DNA of 64,000 nt from Arthrobacter sp. ISL-5 (GCF_018613835.1 NZ_JAGGPM010000006.1:62001-126000); one strand, 5' to 3'. Positions 1 through 9,517 are shown, counted from the stretch's first letter. Numbers and translations: made by a program. The notes: generated by a model not told the origin, from the sequence alone.

Positions 1-791
1 CCGGGCGCATCCTCATCTCCAGGGACGGCATCAATGCCACCGTCGGCGGTGAGCTTAACGCCGTCAAGCAGTACGTGAAGACCACCCGTGAATACAAGGG
101 CTTCCACGGCATCGACGTGAAGTGGTCCGACGGCGGGGCGGAGGACTTCCCGCGGCTGAGCGTCAAGGTCCGCGACGAGATCGTTTCCTTCGGCGCCCCG
201 GGGGAGCTGAAGGTGAACGAGAACGGCGTCGTGGGCGGCGGAACGCACCTTAAGCCCGAGGAGCTCCACGAGCTGGTGGACGCAAAGAAGCAGAGCGGCG
301 AAGAGGTTGTCTTCTTCGACGGGCGCAACGCCTTCGAGGCGCAGATCGGCAAGTTCAAGGATGCGATTGTCCCGGATGTCGCCACCACGCATGACTTCAT
401 CAAGGAACTCGACTCCGGCAAGTACGACTCCCTCAAGGACAAGCCGGTGGTCACCTACTGCACTGGCGGCATCCGCTGCGAGGTGCTCTCCAGCCTCATG
501 GTGAACCGGGGCTTTAAGGAGGTGTACCAGCTTGACGGCGGCATCGTCCGGTACGGCGAAGCGTTCAAGGACCAGGGCCTCTGGGAAGGCTCGCTGTACG
601 TCTTTGACAAGCGCATGCACCTTGAATTTAGCGAGGACGCCAAGACCATCGGCGAGTGCGTCCGCTGTGCGGCACCCACGAACAAATTCGAGAACTGTTC
701 GAACCCCAGCTGCCGCACGCTCACGCTGTACTGCGCCGGGTGCGCCTCCAGCCCGGAAACCCTGCGCTGCCCGGACGGTTGCGCGGCCTGA
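1..791 (+). CDS. trhO: tRNA uridine(34) hydroxylase TrhO (rhodanese domain), 5' end outside window
   Basis: The open frame runs in from the left edge and is read from base 3 ([11 protein letters not shown]...), so the start codon lies upstream; about 262 residues are visible. A rhodanese domain carries the loop [10 protein letters not shown] with the catalytic cysteine. A cysteine-rich tail follows (CVRC, CSNPSC, CAGC), which is typical of the YceA/TrhO family. These enzymes hydroxylate uridine 34 in some tRNAs using oxygen. The GTG at base 75 is internal, because the reading frame and the family's N-terminal domain continue upstream of it. Family assignment is firm; the biochemical role is taken from characterised homologues. 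Confidence 0.9.
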   Translation, partial: GRILISRDGINATVGGELNAVKQYVKTTREYKGFHGIDVKWSDGGAEDFPRLSVKVRDEIVSFGAPGELKVNENGVVGGGTHLKPEELHELVDAKKQSGEEVVFFDGRNAFEAQIGKFKDAIVPDVATTHDFIKELDSGKYDSLKDKPVVTYCTGGIRCEVLSSLMVNRGFKEVYQLDGGIVRYGEAFKDQGLWEGSLYVFDKRMHLEFSEDAKTIGECVRCAAPTNKFENCSNPSCRTLTLYCAGCASSPETLRCPDGCAA

Positions 792-848
792 CCCCGCCCG
801 GCCCCCCGCGTGCCTGAGCGTCACTGGCACCGGCGCACTGGCAACCCG

Positions 849-1412
849 TCAGATCCTGCTGATGCGGTAGGCGAAGTTTGCGTCCGACCTGGCCTCCACC
901 GTCATCCGGAGCACGGAGTCCTTAGAAAGGTGCACAACGTTGACCCGCGACGTGCCGCACCGCAGGCTGAGGTCCACCAGCGCGAATTCGGCGTCGCGCA
1001 CCGTGAAGGAGACTCTCCGCTCGCTCCGGCAGGCCAGCGTGAGGGAGTATGTTCCGCTGGGCAGCTGTCCCGTGGTCCCGGTCTTTTGGCGGCCCGCGGT
1101 CACGGTCCCGTAGTTAATGTGAAAAACCTGCCCCTCGGCGTCCGGCAGTACCTCCTTGGCCCACGCGTCGAGCTCGGCGCCCGAGACGGGCCGGTCTTGG
1201 AGGGGATCCCGCGGTATCGCCGCGTCGGTCACCACAGGGGCTCGGGGGAGCTCGCCGCGGCCGTCGTCGTAACTGTATTCACATCCGGCCAGGGCGGCTG
1301 CGGCGGCCAGCACAGCGGAAACCACGACGGCGGCTGCCGGGTTCCGCTGTCGCGGAACCCGCGGATACCGCCCAACGAGACAATGCACGGAGAACATCCG
1401 CACCGTGGGCAT
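849..1412 (-). CDS. Putative lipoprotein, paralogue of the next minus-strand gene
   Basis: 187 residues from ATG. A basic N-terminus precedes a hydrophobic alanine/valine stretch ending in a lipobox (LAGC, about residues 40-43), so a membrane-anchored exported lipoprotein is expected. The mature part has no domain I recognise. Its second half (GTYSLTLACRSE..., LSLRCG, then a terminal FAYRISRI) parallels the neighbouring lipoprotein at 1619-2062 (GRYTLTMTCDG..., GAACNG, terminal YAYQLVPVQ). This suggests a tandem duplication followed by divergence, with two conserved cysteines that may pair. A start at the ATG at 1397 is also possible. Function unknown. Confidence 0.7.
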   Translation of the reverse strand: MPTVRMFSVHCLVGRYPRVPRQRNPAAAVVVSAVLAAAAALAGCEYSYDDGRGELPRAPVVTDAAIPRDPLQDRPVSGAELDAWAKEVLPDAEGQVFHINYGTVTAGRQKTGTTGQLPSGTYSLTLACRSERRVSFTVRDAEFALVDLSLRCGTSRVNVVHLSKDSVLRMTVEARSDANFAYRISRI

Positions 1413-1590
1413 ACTCCGACTTTAAGCCTGCCGGTGGCGCGAGACCATAGGCGGATGAACACCTGGCTGCAAGCGCATGTCGGCGGAGTTCAGCGCAGCC
1501 CGCCGTCCCGTGGGGCATGGTTCCCGACTGTGACCTGGAACCTGGGAACTTGCAAGGGGGCGAAGCCTTCCGGCACGGCCTCGGGCCGGT

Positions 1591-1620
1591 GATGAACAGA
1601 AAGCTGATGAACAGAAAGCT
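1591..1620. repeat. 15-bp exact tandem repeat, two units, at a stop codon
   Basis: The unit GATGAACAGAAAGCT occurs twice back to back (1591-1605 and 1606-1620). It overlaps the stop codon (1619-1621) of the minus-strand lipoprotein gene. Several other short tandem repeats in this window also sit at gene ends. Confidence 0.85.
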
Positions 1621-2062
1621 ACTGAACGGGGACCAGCTGGTACGCGTAAATAAGCGGGGCGTCCACGCTGGACGTGCTGATCTCCACCGGCCCGGGTTCC
1701 GGCACCGTGATCTTCACGGTTTCCCGGCTGCCGTTGCACGCTGCGCCGGCGTCCGCGAGCTCTTTCCCTGCCAGTGTCACGGCGAAGAACGCCTTGCCGC
1801 CGCCGTCGCACGTCATGGTCAGCGTGTAGCGGCCCGCCGGCACATTGGCTGCCTCGCGGATGATCCGGTCCCGGTTGAGAATCTTGCCGGCGTCCTCAAG
1901 CACCGCGCCGCTGACGGACGGCAGCGCAGTGGCCTTCCACGCGGGCACGTCGGCGTTTTCGATCGAGACCACGGGCGAGCAGGCGGGCACCGCCAGCAAA
2001 AGGAGGGCAGCTGCCGCGGCACCGGACAGGACACGGCGCATCGCAGGGGAACGTTCAGCCAT
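1619..2062 (-). CDS. Putative lipoprotein
   Basis: 147 residues. The start MAERSPAMRRVLSG gives a basic n-region, then a hydrophobic core and a lipobox-like LLAVPAC with the cysteine near residue 27. No enzymatic motif is visible. The pattern GRYTLTMTCDG, a second cysteine in GAACNG and a hydrophobic C-terminus match the downstream lipoprotein at 849-1412, with which it forms a tandem pair in the same orientation. The 206-bp spacer argues against tight coupling. Function unknown; membrane anchoring is inferred from the signal peptide. Confidence 0.7.
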   Translation of the reverse strand: MAERSPAMRRVLSGAAAAALLLLAVPACSPVVSIENADVPAWKATALPSVSGAVLEDAGKILNRDRIIREAANVPAGRYTLTMTCDGGGKAFFAVTLAGKELADAGAACNGSRETVKITVPEPGPVEISTSSVDAPLIYAYQLVPVQ

Positions 2063-2086
2063 GCCTCCAACTTACCTGCTGAAACG

Positions 2087-2224
2087 GCTGCCCGGCGTCA
2101 ACCGGAGCTGCCCGGCCGGAGCTGCCCGGCGTCAACCGGAGCTGCCCGGCCGGAGCTGCCCGGCCTCAACCGGAGCCCCCTGCCCAGCCGGAGCTGCCGG
2201 GCCTGAGCCTCCTGCCCGGCCGGA
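2087..2224. repeat. Degenerate 34-bp tandem repeat upstream of a lipoprotein gene
   Basis: Units beginning GCTGCCCGGCGTCAACCGGA recur with a 34-bp period: 2087-2120, 2121-2154, then decayed units to about 2224. The array lies 25 bp upstream of the minus-strand lipoprotein start, in a 266-bp gap that otherwise holds nothing recognisable. It has no spacers of the CRISPR kind. Confidence 0.85.
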
Positions 2225-2328
2225 GACGCCCCGTCCCAGCCTGAGCCGCCGGGGCATCGCCCTGACCTTGTGGGCGGCAGCTCCGCCATCGTCGGCGTCA
2301 CCGCCTGAGCCTGCGGACGCCGAGTTTG

Positions 2329-2877
2329 TCAGCGTCCGGCATGCCGCGATCCCACGAAAGAGACAAGTCTGTCTGCCTCCGTCAGGGCCTGCGCCATGCC
2401 GGTGGAAGTGGCGAATACCCGCTCGCCACGGGACTCGAGCTGAACCGGAATAACGTCGGCGCGGGCTGCGGGCCCGTGCTCCGGAGGATGCGTTGACGGC
2501 CAGGGGGTGTGGCCCGGCGCTGCGCTCGGTTCGTGGTCGGCGCTTGCCTCCGAAAGCGTCAGGGCGTCGATCTTGGCGCCGCCGATCTTGTCCAGCATCT
2601 GGTAGTCCTCGTTGGTGCAGAGATCGCTGGTGGCCAGGTGCTTGAGCGTGATCAGGCCTACGATGGCCCGGCTGAAGTCACGGTCCATGGCAAGGTCGAT
2701 GGCCCACTGCGTCCGTTGCCACCACTGGTCGCGCCGGTCCGCTTCACGCCGCTGGGCCAGGGTCCGCCACGCTATCCATCCGGCGATTATGGCCGCCACA
2801 AGGGTGCTGAGGGGGGCGAATGCGGCCACGTACTGCAGCCATCCGGGATCAGCCACCGCTGCCTGGGTTCCGAGCAT
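2329..2877 (-). CDS. Small membrane protein of unknown function
   Basis: 182 residues from ATG. One transmembrane segment lies near the N-terminus (about residues 17-36, FAPLSTLVAAIIAGWIAW). A charged segment follows (QRREADRRDQWWQRTQWAIDLA), then a soluble part. The layout of one N-terminal anchor plus a RREADRRDQWW-type amphipathic helix is common among small actinobacterial membrane proteins of unknown role. Residues after about 120 are low-complexity (proline, alanine, histidine). It stands alone, with repeats on both sides. Confidence 0.6.
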   Translation of the reverse strand: MLGTQAAVADPGWLQYVAAFAPLSTLVAAIIAGWIAWRTLAQRREADRRDQWWQRTQWAIDLAMDRDFSRAIVGLITLKHLATSDLCTNEDYQMLDKIGGAKIDALTLSEASADHEPSAAPGHTPWPSTHPPEHGPAARADVIPVQLESRGERVFATSTGMAQALTEADRLVSFVGSRHAGR

Positions 2878-2907
2878 GGCCCCACTTTAGCCTCCCGCCC
2901 CGACAAT

Positions 2908-2929
2908 ATAGACGCGACATAGACGCGAC
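2908..2929. repeat. 11-bp exact tandem repeat, two units
   Basis: ATAGACGCGAC is present twice in a row (2908-2918, 2919-2929), followed by a partial copy (AAAATAGACC). It lies about 30 bp upstream of the minus-strand membrane protein start, so it could affect that gene's promoter. No regulator is implied by the sequence alone. Confidence 0.7.
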
Positions 2930-3057
2930 AAAATAGACCCGGCAAACAGGCCCGGCATTGCACAGCCAAGACCGGCAGGCAGACCCGCCAATCTGGCCAG
3001 GCCATCTGGGAGGAGCCGCGGCATCCGGCCGCCGGGCACGGGAAATAGACTTGCCCG

Positions 3058-4689
3058 GTGACTGAATCAACGCGCTTCACGGCCGGAAACACGCCCGACG
3101 CCCCCCGCAGCGACCTGCCCGATCTCCTGGCCGCCCTGGCTGCTGACCTGCGGGACGTCGACTACACGGTGGACGGTGTCGCTGACCTGCTCGGCGCGTC
3201 GGCGTACTCGGCACTGAGCCGGGACCAACTGATTCCTGCGCTGATCGTCACCGAAGCAGCCGCCACCGGTGAGCCGCGCGCGGCGGCGCTCGCCGCCGTC
3301 GTGCGTTTGTGGCTCCTGGCCGTCCCGCAGGACGCGGAGGCTCTGGACGCCGCCCTGCCGCGCGTCCGGACGGAAGGGCTGGTGGCGCTGCGGCTGGCCG
3401 AGACCGTGGAGGGCCAGATCGCGGCCGCAGCGGACCTGCGGCCCTACGGCTGGGAAGCTACCGCAGGGGAGGGCAGCGGCGGCGCTGAACTCTGGGTGGC
3501 CAGCGACCTCGCCGCGCACCAGCGCGCGGGCGTCCTGCGGCATGACCACGTCCTCGGCATCGGGCAGGCCTCCACCACCCTGGTGCAGACCACCATCCGG
3601 CGGCACGCCGCCCGTGCCCTGGACCTGGGCGCCGGGTGCGGCATCCAGACGTTCCACCTCCTGCATCACAGCGAGCACGTCACGGCGACCGATATTTCGG
3701 AGCGCGCCCTCGCGTTCACGCGGTTCAACCTCCTGCTCAATGCCGAGGCCCTGTACGTGGACCGGGCACGGCCGGAGGAACGGGTGAGCCTTCGTCTCGG
3801 ATCCCTCCTGGAGCCCGTGGCCGGCGAGGAATTCGACCTCGTGGTGTCCAATCCGCCGTTCGTCATCACGCCGCGCAGCACCGGCGAAGCGGCTGCGGAC
3901 CAATTCACGTACCGCGACGGCGGCCTGCCCGGCGATGACATCGTGGCGTCGCTGGTCCGGTCCCTGCCCGGTGTGCTTGCCCCTGGCGGAACAGCCCAAC
4001 TTTTAGGCAACTGGGAGATTGCGGCGGGCACTTCCTGGGAGGAACGGCCGCAAAGCTGGGCCAGTCCGGACACGGATGTCTGGTTCATCCAGCGCGAGCA
4101 GCTCGGCCCTGAGCAGTATGCCGAGACCTGGCTGCAGGACGCCTCGGAAAACCGGGACCGGCGGCACTACCAGGACGCCTACGCCGCGTACCTGGACGAC
4201 TTTGCCTCGCGGGATGTGGGCGGGGTCGGATTCGGAATGATCTGGCTGCGGCGGCCCGCCAGGGGAGAGCCTAGGGTTTACCGGTTCGAGGAGATCACCT
4301 ATCCGATCGAGCAGCCCGTGGGGCCGCACCTTGGCGCCGGCGTCGACCGCGAGGACTGGCTGGCCGCCAATGACCTGTCGGCGGCACACCTGCTCGTGGC
4401 TGACGACGTCACCGAGGAACGCCACCAGCGCCCCGGTGCCGAACATCCCGGTGTCATCCTGCTGCGGCAGGGAGCCGGACTCCGCCGGACCAACCTCCTG
4501 AGCACCGAGCTGGCCGGCTTCGTGTCAGCATGCGACGGCGACCTCTCCGTCGGGCAGATCATGGGCGCCCTCGAGGCCCTGCTGGGCGGGGCGGATGGGT
4601 TCGACGGCGATGCCTTCCGCGCCGGGCTGCTGTCCGAAGTCGCGAACCTGGTCCGCGACGGCTTCCTGCTTCCGTCCGACGATGCCTAG
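3058..4689 (+). CDS. Class I SAM-dependent methyltransferase (HemK/RsmC-like core) with N- and C-terminal extensions
   Basis: 543 residues from GTG. The central Rossmann methyltransferase shows the SAM-binding motif ALDLGAGCGIQTFHLL (about residues 182-197). The catalytic motif VVSNPPFVITP (about 262-272) is the NPPF/NPPY signature of N-methyltransferases acting on glutamine or on rRNA and DNA bases. An N-terminal helical domain of about 150 residues and a C-terminal domain with a winged-helix-like end flank it, as in a large actinobacterial methyltransferase family. The substrate is unknown. The alternative of PrmC is disfavoured by the long extensions. Confidence 0.85.
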   Translation: MTESTRFTAGNTPDAPRSDLPDLLAALAADLRDVDYTVDGVADLLGASAYSALSRDQLIPALIVTEAAATGEPRAAALAAVVRLWLLAVPQDAEALDAALPRVRTEGLVALRLAETVEGQIAAAADLRPYGWEATAGEGSGGAELWVASDLAAHQRAGVLRHDHVLGIGQASTTLVQTTIRRHAARALDLGAGCGIQTFHLLHHSEHVTATDISERALAFTRFNLLLNAEALYVDRARPEERVSLRLGSLLEPVAGEEFDLVVSNPPFVITPRSTGEAAADQFTYRDGGLPGDDIVASLVRSLPGVLAPGGTAQLLGNWEIAAGTSWEERPQSWASPDTDVWFIQREQLGPEQYAETWLQDASENRDRRHYQDAYAAYLDDFASRDVGGVGFGMIWLRRPARGEPRVYRFEEITYPIEQPVGPHLGAGVDREDWLAANDLSAAHLLVADDVTEERHQRPGAEHPGVILLRQGAGLRRTNLLSTELAGFVSACDGDLSVGQIMGALEALLGGADGFDGDAFRAGLLSEVANLVRDGFLLPSDDA

Positions 4690-4703
4690 AGCGGCTGGCT
4701 CCC

Positions 4704-5021
4704 TCAGCTAGCGGCCGCTAATTCCACGGCGGCCGAAGGCGCGTCCATGGTGAAACCGCACATGCAGCGGTATGTGATCACATCGTCTGCCGCCGGACCC
4801 TTCGGCAAGCGAATTGGGTGGGAACCGTCGACATGGAGCGCCATGTCCAGGGACACTCGTTCCCGGTCCACGCGCTGCATCGGTTTGCGGCAATGCAGCC
4901 TGGTGCTAAAGGTAGCCAGCAACCCGTCATCTTCAGCCGCGCCGGCTTCGGTGCCTGGGCCGCTCCCTTCCGCGGCAAAGGCATCGGCCGCCGGGAGGGC
5001 ATCTTCTGTGAGGGTAATCAT
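4704..5021 (-). CDS. Hypothetical protein with paired cysteines
   Basis: 105 residues from ATG, convergent with the methyltransferase gene (14 bp between ends). The N-terminus is acidic and low-complexity. The second half looks ordered and ends with YRCMCGFTMDAP, a CxC pair that may bind metal. A further cysteine lies in RLHCRKP. I recognise no family. The reading is supported by the ordered C-terminal half and by the divergent arrangement with the ArsR-type regulator, but it could still be non-coding. Confidence 0.45.
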   Translation of the reverse strand: MITLTEDALPAADAFAAEGSGPGTEAGAAEDDGLLATFSTRLHCRKPMQRVDRERVSLDMALHVDGSHPIRLPKGPAADDVITYRCMCGFTMDAPSAAVELAAAS

Positions 5022-5238
5022 GGCTGTCCTTTGGGCTTTTCACGGGGCCGCCAGCCTTGGCGGCCCCGCCGCGAACTGCTTGCGGGAGGTCTGCTTACCC
5101 AATAAGGAAAGCATGCTTAGTAATTTTTGGGCAAACCGGAAGCGGCTAATGTCCGGCGGGTTGCCAGGCTCATTTCTGCCGCGTCGAGAATGTCAAGCAT
5201 TTATTTCATAACTCATTCCTGCTGGGTAGACTGGGAAA

Positions 5239-5928
5239 GTGAGTACTGAGACGCCCTCCGCGGAGCCGGCAAACAACATGACGCCCGGTGCGAATACGGG
5301 ATCGATGCGCAGGCCACGCCAGGAAAAGAAAGTGGAGATCACCGACCCCAAGGCAATCCGGGCGCTGGCCCATGCCGCGCGGCTCGAAGTGATTTCGGAG
5401 CTGTACTCCACGCAGTCCAGCCGCACGGCCACGGAACTGGCCCAGCAGACCGGGCTGACTCCGAGCGCCATGAGCTACCACCTGCGGGCCCTCCAGAAGT
5501 GGGGGATCGTGGTGCCGGCCGAGACCGCCGGTGACGCCCGCGAACGCCGCTGGAAGGCTGCCGGCACGGACTTCGCCATCAACTCGGGCGGGCGTGTGGC
5601 CAGCCCCGAGTTCGCGGTGATCGATCTCGAGCTGGATGCCTTCCGCCGCCGCACCCACGCCTACGCCGGGGTCCGGAACGAGCAGCGCCAGCGCGGCGAG
5701 TCTCCGGAGTCCTCGTCGGTGGTCCTGGCCAGCAACCTCCTGTACCTGACACCGGGGCAGCGCAGTGAACTCAGCAGGCGAGTCTTCGAATTGCTGCGCG
5801 AATATGAGCTTGAGGATCCGAGTGTCATCCCCCCGGGAGCTGAGCGGACCGCCACGATGTGGTCCATGATTCCGGACGACCGCGGGGTGGCAGGGGCGGC
5901 CCGGAACGGTGCATCCGGCGGGAGTTAA
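5239..5928 (+). CDS. ArsR-type winged-helix transcriptional regulator
   Basis: 229 residues from GTG. After a disordered leader, residues 30-95 form a winged helix (IRALAHAARLEVISELY..., then ATELAQQTGLTPSAMSYHLRALQKWG as the recognition helix). The C-terminal part is longer than in classical metal sensors. I see no clustered cysteine metal site, so the signal is unknown. A -10-like TAGACT (5226-5231) lies so close to the start that the message may be nearly leaderless. The gene is divergent from the small cysteine-pair protein and precedes topA by 126 bp. Confidence 0.85.
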   Translation: MSTETPSAEPANNMTPGANTGSMRRPRQEKKVEITDPKAIRALAHAARLEVISELYSTQSSRTATELAQQTGLTPSAMSYHLRALQKWGIVVPAETAGDARERRWKAAGTDFAINSGGRVASPEFAVIDLELDAFRRRTHAYAGVRNEQRQRGESPESSSVVLASNLLYLTPGQRSELSRRVFELLREYELEDPSVIPPGAERTATMWSMIPDDRGVAGAARNGASGGS

Positions 5929-6054
5929 GTAGGCCCGCTCGGCAGTGACGGTGGCCACCTCTTTTCCACATGACAGCGCATGATTCTCCAAAATATGGTG
6001 AACTAGGCCAATATGGGCTCATCTGCCCGAGCAACCTTTTTCTGTAGGAGCACT

Positions 6055-8778
6055 GTGCCAAGCAAGGCCAAAACCGGCAAGAAACTCGTGATCGTGGAGT
6101 CTCCGGCCAAGAGCAAGACCATCGCCAAGTACCTGGGCGAGGGCTTCATCGTTGAGGCCTCCATCGGTCACATCCGCGACCTGCCGCAGCCGTCGGAACT
6201 CCCCGCGGAGCTGAAGAAGACCTCCGTGGGCAAGTTCGCCGTCGACGTCGAAAACGGCTTCAAGCCGTACTACGTGGTGTCCCCGGACAAGAAGAAAAAG
6301 GTGGCCGAGCTCAAGGCCCAGCTCAAGGACGCTGACGCCCTCTATCTCGCAACCGATGGGGACCGCGAGGGCGAGGCCATCGCGTGGCACCTGCTGGAGG
6401 TCCTCAAGCCGAAGGTCCCGGTGTACCGGATGACCTTCGGTGAAATCACCAAGGAAGCCATCCACCGCGCCATGGACAACCTGCGCGATGTCGATGCCGC
6501 GCTGGTGGACGCACAGGAAACCCGGCGCATCTTGGACCGCCTCTACGGCTACGAGATTTCCCCGGTGCTGTGGCGCAAGGTGGCGCGCGGCCTGTCCGCC
6601 GGCCGCGTGCAGTCCGTGGTGACCCGCATGGTGGTTGACCGTGAACGGGAGCGCATGGCCTTCAAGGCGGCGTCCTACTGGGACCTGACCGGACAGTTCG
6701 GTGCCGATTCCGGCTCGTTCAAGGCGAAGCTCGCCGCGGTTGACGGCGCCAAGGTCGCCACCGGCCGTGACTTTAACGACGACGGCGAACTCACCTCCCG
6801 CAATGTGGCCCACCTCAACGAGGAACTCGCCACGTCCCTGGCGGCCGCGCTGCAGGACGCCGATTTCCGCGTCCGCTCCGTCGACACTAAGCCCTACACG
6901 CGCCGTCCGGCCGCGCCGTTCACCACCTCCACGCTGCAGCAGGAGGCGGGCCGCAAGCTGCGCTTCTCGTCCAAGAGCACCATGCAGGTGGCCCAGCGCC
7001 TGTATGAAAACGGCTACATCACCTATATGCGTACCGATTCGTCGGCGCTGAGCGACGAGGCCGTCACGGCCGCACGGCGCCAGGCCTCCGAGCTGTACGG
7101 TCCCGAGTACGTTCCGCAGTCGCCCCGCGTGTACACCAGCAAAGCCGCGAACGCGCAGGAGGCCCACGAGGCCATCCGTCCCGCCGGTGACTCCTTCCGC
7201 ACTCCGGCGCAGGTTGCCAAGCAGCTCAGCGGCGATGAATTCCGGCTGTACGAGCTGATCTGGAAGCGCACCGTAGCGTCCCAGATGGGCGATGCCAAGG
7301 GATCCACGGCCACCATCCGCCTGGGTGCCGTGGCCTCCGACGGCCGCGACGCAGAGTTCTCGGCCTCCGGCACCGTGATCACCTTCCCCGGCTTCCTCGC
7401 CGCCTATGAGGAAGGCAAGGACGAAAGCCGCGGAGACGACGAGTCCGAGGAAGCGCGCCGCCTGCCCAACGTGGCCAAGGATGATTCCCTCACCGCCGCT
7501 GACATCATTGCTGTGGGTCACGAGACGTCGCCGCCGCCGCGCTTCACCGAAGCTTCGCTGACGGCCGAGCTGGAAAAGAAGGGCATCGGCCGCCCGTCCA
7601 CGTACGCCTCCACGATCTCCACCATCCAGGACCGCGGGTATGTGCGTAAGCAGGGCTCGGCGCTGGTCCCCAGCTGGATCGCGTTCTCGGTGATCCGGCT
7701 GCTCGAGCAGCACTTCCATGACTATGTGGACTACGAGTTCACTGCCGACATGGAAGGCGACCTCGACAAGATCGCCAACGGCCAGGCCGTTGGCTCCGCC
7801 TGGCTCAAGCACTTCTACTACGGCGAAGACGCCGATCCCGGGCTGCTGAGCATCGTGAACAACCTGGGCGAAATCGATGCCCGGGAAATCAACTCGGTGC
7901 CCATCGCCGAGGGCATCACGCTGCGCGTCGGCAAGTTCGGGCCCTACCTGGAAAGCTCGGTCCCCACGGTCGATCCCAAGACCGGCGAGGTCGTGGAGTC
8001 TGCACGCGCCAATGTCCCCGAGGACCTTGCCCCGGATGAGCTCACCGCCGCCAAGGCCGTGGAGCTCATGGAAACCGCAGCGCCGGAGGAACGGGTGCTG
8101 GGCGCCGATCCGCACACCGGGCACACCGTGGTGGCGAAGAACGGCCGCTACGGCGCCTACGTCACCGAGGTTATCCCGGAGATGACCGAGGAGCAGTTGG
8201 CCAACCAGCCGGTTGAGTACTACAAGAACGGCAAGCCCAAGCCGCCGAAGAAGCCCGTGAAGGCCAAGCCGCGCACCGGTTCGCTGTTCAAGTCCATGAC
8301 CGTGGATTCCATCACCTTGGACGAGGCGCTGCAGCTCATGAGCCTTCCGCGGGCGCTGGGCACGGACGCCGAGGGCAACGTGATCACGGTCCAGAACGGC
8401 CGCTTCGGACCGTACCTGAAGATGGGCACGGACTCGCGCTCCATCGGCTCGGAAGAGGAAATCTTCACCATTACGCTGGATCAGGCGCTGGAGATCTACT
8501 CCCAGCCCAAGCAGCGTGGTGCCCGCGCCGCCGTGCCGCCGCTGGCGGAGTTCGGCCCGGACCCGGTCTCGGAGAAGAACATCGTGGTGAAGGAAGGCCG
8601 CTTCGGGCCGTACATCACCGACGGCGTCACCAATATCACCGTGCCCCGGAGCACCTCCCTGGAGGAACTGACGCGGGAACAGGCTGTCGAACTTTTGGCG
8701 GAAAAGCGGGCCAAGGGCCCGGTCAAGCGCACCACCACGCGCAAGGCACCCGCCAAGAAGGCAGCGGCCAAGAAGTAA
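6055..8778 (+). CDS. topA: DNA topoisomerase I
   Basis: 907 residues if begun at GTG 6055, which has TAGGAG (6045-6050) five bases upstream. The in-frame ATG at 6013 lacks such a site and adds 14 unlikely residues. The Toprim domain begins IVESPAKSKTIAKYLGEG and contains the acidic triad in DGDREGEAIAWHL. The active-site tyrosine lies in YITYMRTDSSALS. The C-terminus has repeated topoisomerase C-domains (RFGPY/KFGPY motifs near 625, 780, 850). It ends in a lysine/alanine tail and lacks zinc fingers, as in actinobacterial TopA. The enzyme relaxes negative supercoils and is essential in related bacteria. Confidence 0.98.
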   Translation: MPSKAKTGKKLVIVESPAKSKTIAKYLGEGFIVEASIGHIRDLPQPSELPAELKKTSVGKFAVDVENGFKPYYVVSPDKKKKVAELKAQLKDADALYLATDGDREGEAIAWHLLEVLKPKVPVYRMTFGEITKEAIHRAMDNLRDVDAALVDAQETRRILDRLYGYEISPVLWRKVARGLSAGRVQSVVTRMVVDRERERMAFKAASYWDLTGQFGADSGSFKAKLAAVDGAKVATGRDFNDDGELTSRNVAHLNEELATSLAAALQDADFRVRSVDTKPYTRRPAAPFTTSTLQQEAGRKLRFSSKSTMQVAQRLYENGYITYMRTDSSALSDEAVTAARRQASELYGPEYVPQSPRVYTSKAANAQEAHEAIRPAGDSFRTPAQVAKQLSGDEFRLYELIWKRTVASQMGDAKGSTATIRLGAVASDGRDAEFSASGTVITFPGFLAAYEEGKDESRGDDESEEARRLPNVAKDDSLTAADIIAVGHETSPPPRFTEASLTAELEKKGIGRPSTYASTISTIQDRGYVRKQGSALVPSWIAFSVIRLLEQHFHDYVDYEFTADMEGDLDKIANGQAVGSAWLKHFYYGEDADPGLLSIVNNLGEIDAREINSVPIAEGITLRVGKFGPYLESSVPTVDPKTGEVVESARANVPEDLAPDELTAAKAVELMETAAPEERVLGADPHTGHTVVAKNGRYGAYVTEVIPEMTEEQLANQPVEYYKNGKPKPPKKPVKAKPRTGSLFKSMTVDSITLDEALQLMSLPRALGTDAEGNVITVQNGRFGPYLKMGTDSRSIGSEEEIFTITLDQALEIYSQPKQRGARAAVPPLAEFGPDPVSEKNIVVKEGRFGPYITDGVTNITVPRSTSLEELTREQAVELLAEKRAKGPVKRTTTRKAPAKKAAAKK

Positions 8779-8826
8779 GGCGCGACCGGCTCGGGACGCG
8801 AGCCATCCTCGGCGTGCTCGCTCGTT

Positions 8827-8911
8827 CTCCCCACCGTCTCCCTGACCGAGCTTGCGAGGTTAGGGTGCGGGTGGGGAGCGCAACCTGCCGGGTCTCGACA
8901 GGCTCGACCCG
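8827..8911. repeat. Intergenic palindromic sequence after topA
   Basis: The arms CTCCCCACC (8827-8835) and GGTGGGGAG (8870-8878) are perfectly complementary. They are followed by GTCTCGACAGGCTCGACC (8892-8909), a motif that I associate with scattered intergenic palindromes in Arthrobacter-type genomes. No T-run follows, so it is not a classical terminator. The 211-bp gap between topA and the next gene holds nothing else I recognise. Confidence 0.5.
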
Positions 8912-8989
8912 CGCTCAGGGGCGGACTTCAGGCGGGGGCGAAACCGGGCTGGAATTGCGCCGCTGTGCTCAACGTGGTCGAGTAGATAC

Positions 8990-9439
8990 ATGACTGAACA
9001 GCCCGGACCCGCAGACACCACGCCGCTGAACGACCTCGAAGAGAAGCTGGCCCTCGGGGACCAGCCGGACGCCAACCCGGTGGATGTCATCCTCTCCTTC
9101 CTCAACAACGAGGTCTACATCATCAGCTCCGACGCCCTCGAAGGCGAGGACTCCCAAGTGGAGCCGCTCGTGCTCGGCAACGCGGAGGGCCAGCCCGTTT
9201 TGGCCGTGTTCTCGCACCCCAGCCGCGTTGACGAGCAGTACCTTGAAGCGGCCCCGAACGTGCTGGGCACGCAGGGCGCCGCGATCATCGCGAACATCGG
9301 GGACGAACTCGGCATGGTCATCAACCCGGGCGCCGTGTACGGTTTCGAAATCAACCCGGAGGGCATCGCCAACATCAAGCGGGACTTCAAGCGCGCCGAT
9401 GAAGCTGATGCCGACCCGGCCGGCCTCGAAGGCGAATAG
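8990..9439 (+). CDS. SseB-family protein
   Basis: 149 residues from ATG. It matches the SseB N-terminal domain type: a short disordered leader, then NPVDVILSFLNNEVYIISSD, VLGNAEGQPVLAVFSHPSRVDEQY and the conserved end GMVINPGAVYGFEINPEGI. SseB proteins in non-pathogens have no settled role; the name comes from a serine-sensitivity-enhancing gene. It has its own start between topA and the phosphatase gene. The acidic tail is low-complexity. Confidence 0.8.
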   Translation: MTEQPGPADTTPLNDLEEKLALGDQPDANPVDVILSFLNNEVYIISSDALEGEDSQVEPLVLGNAEGQPVLAVFSHPSRVDEQYLEAAPNVLGTQGAAIIANIGDELGMVINPGAVYGFEINPEGIANIKRDFKRADEADADPAGLEGE

Positions 9440-9517
9440 CCCGGCTCCGGGAACCGTGGCCCGCGAAATGTGATTGCCCGGTTACACCTGCTGCTCCTCC
9501 GGGGGAATAATGGCAGG

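Noticed and set aside
2087..2224. Possible CRISPR array
   Set aside because: Repeat units are contiguous, GC-rich and decayed, with no unique spacers and no cas genes.
6019..8124. 701-codon open frame on the minus strand opposite topA
   Set aside because: It is antisense to a clear topA and arises from the high GC at third codon positions; its translation has no domain-like content.
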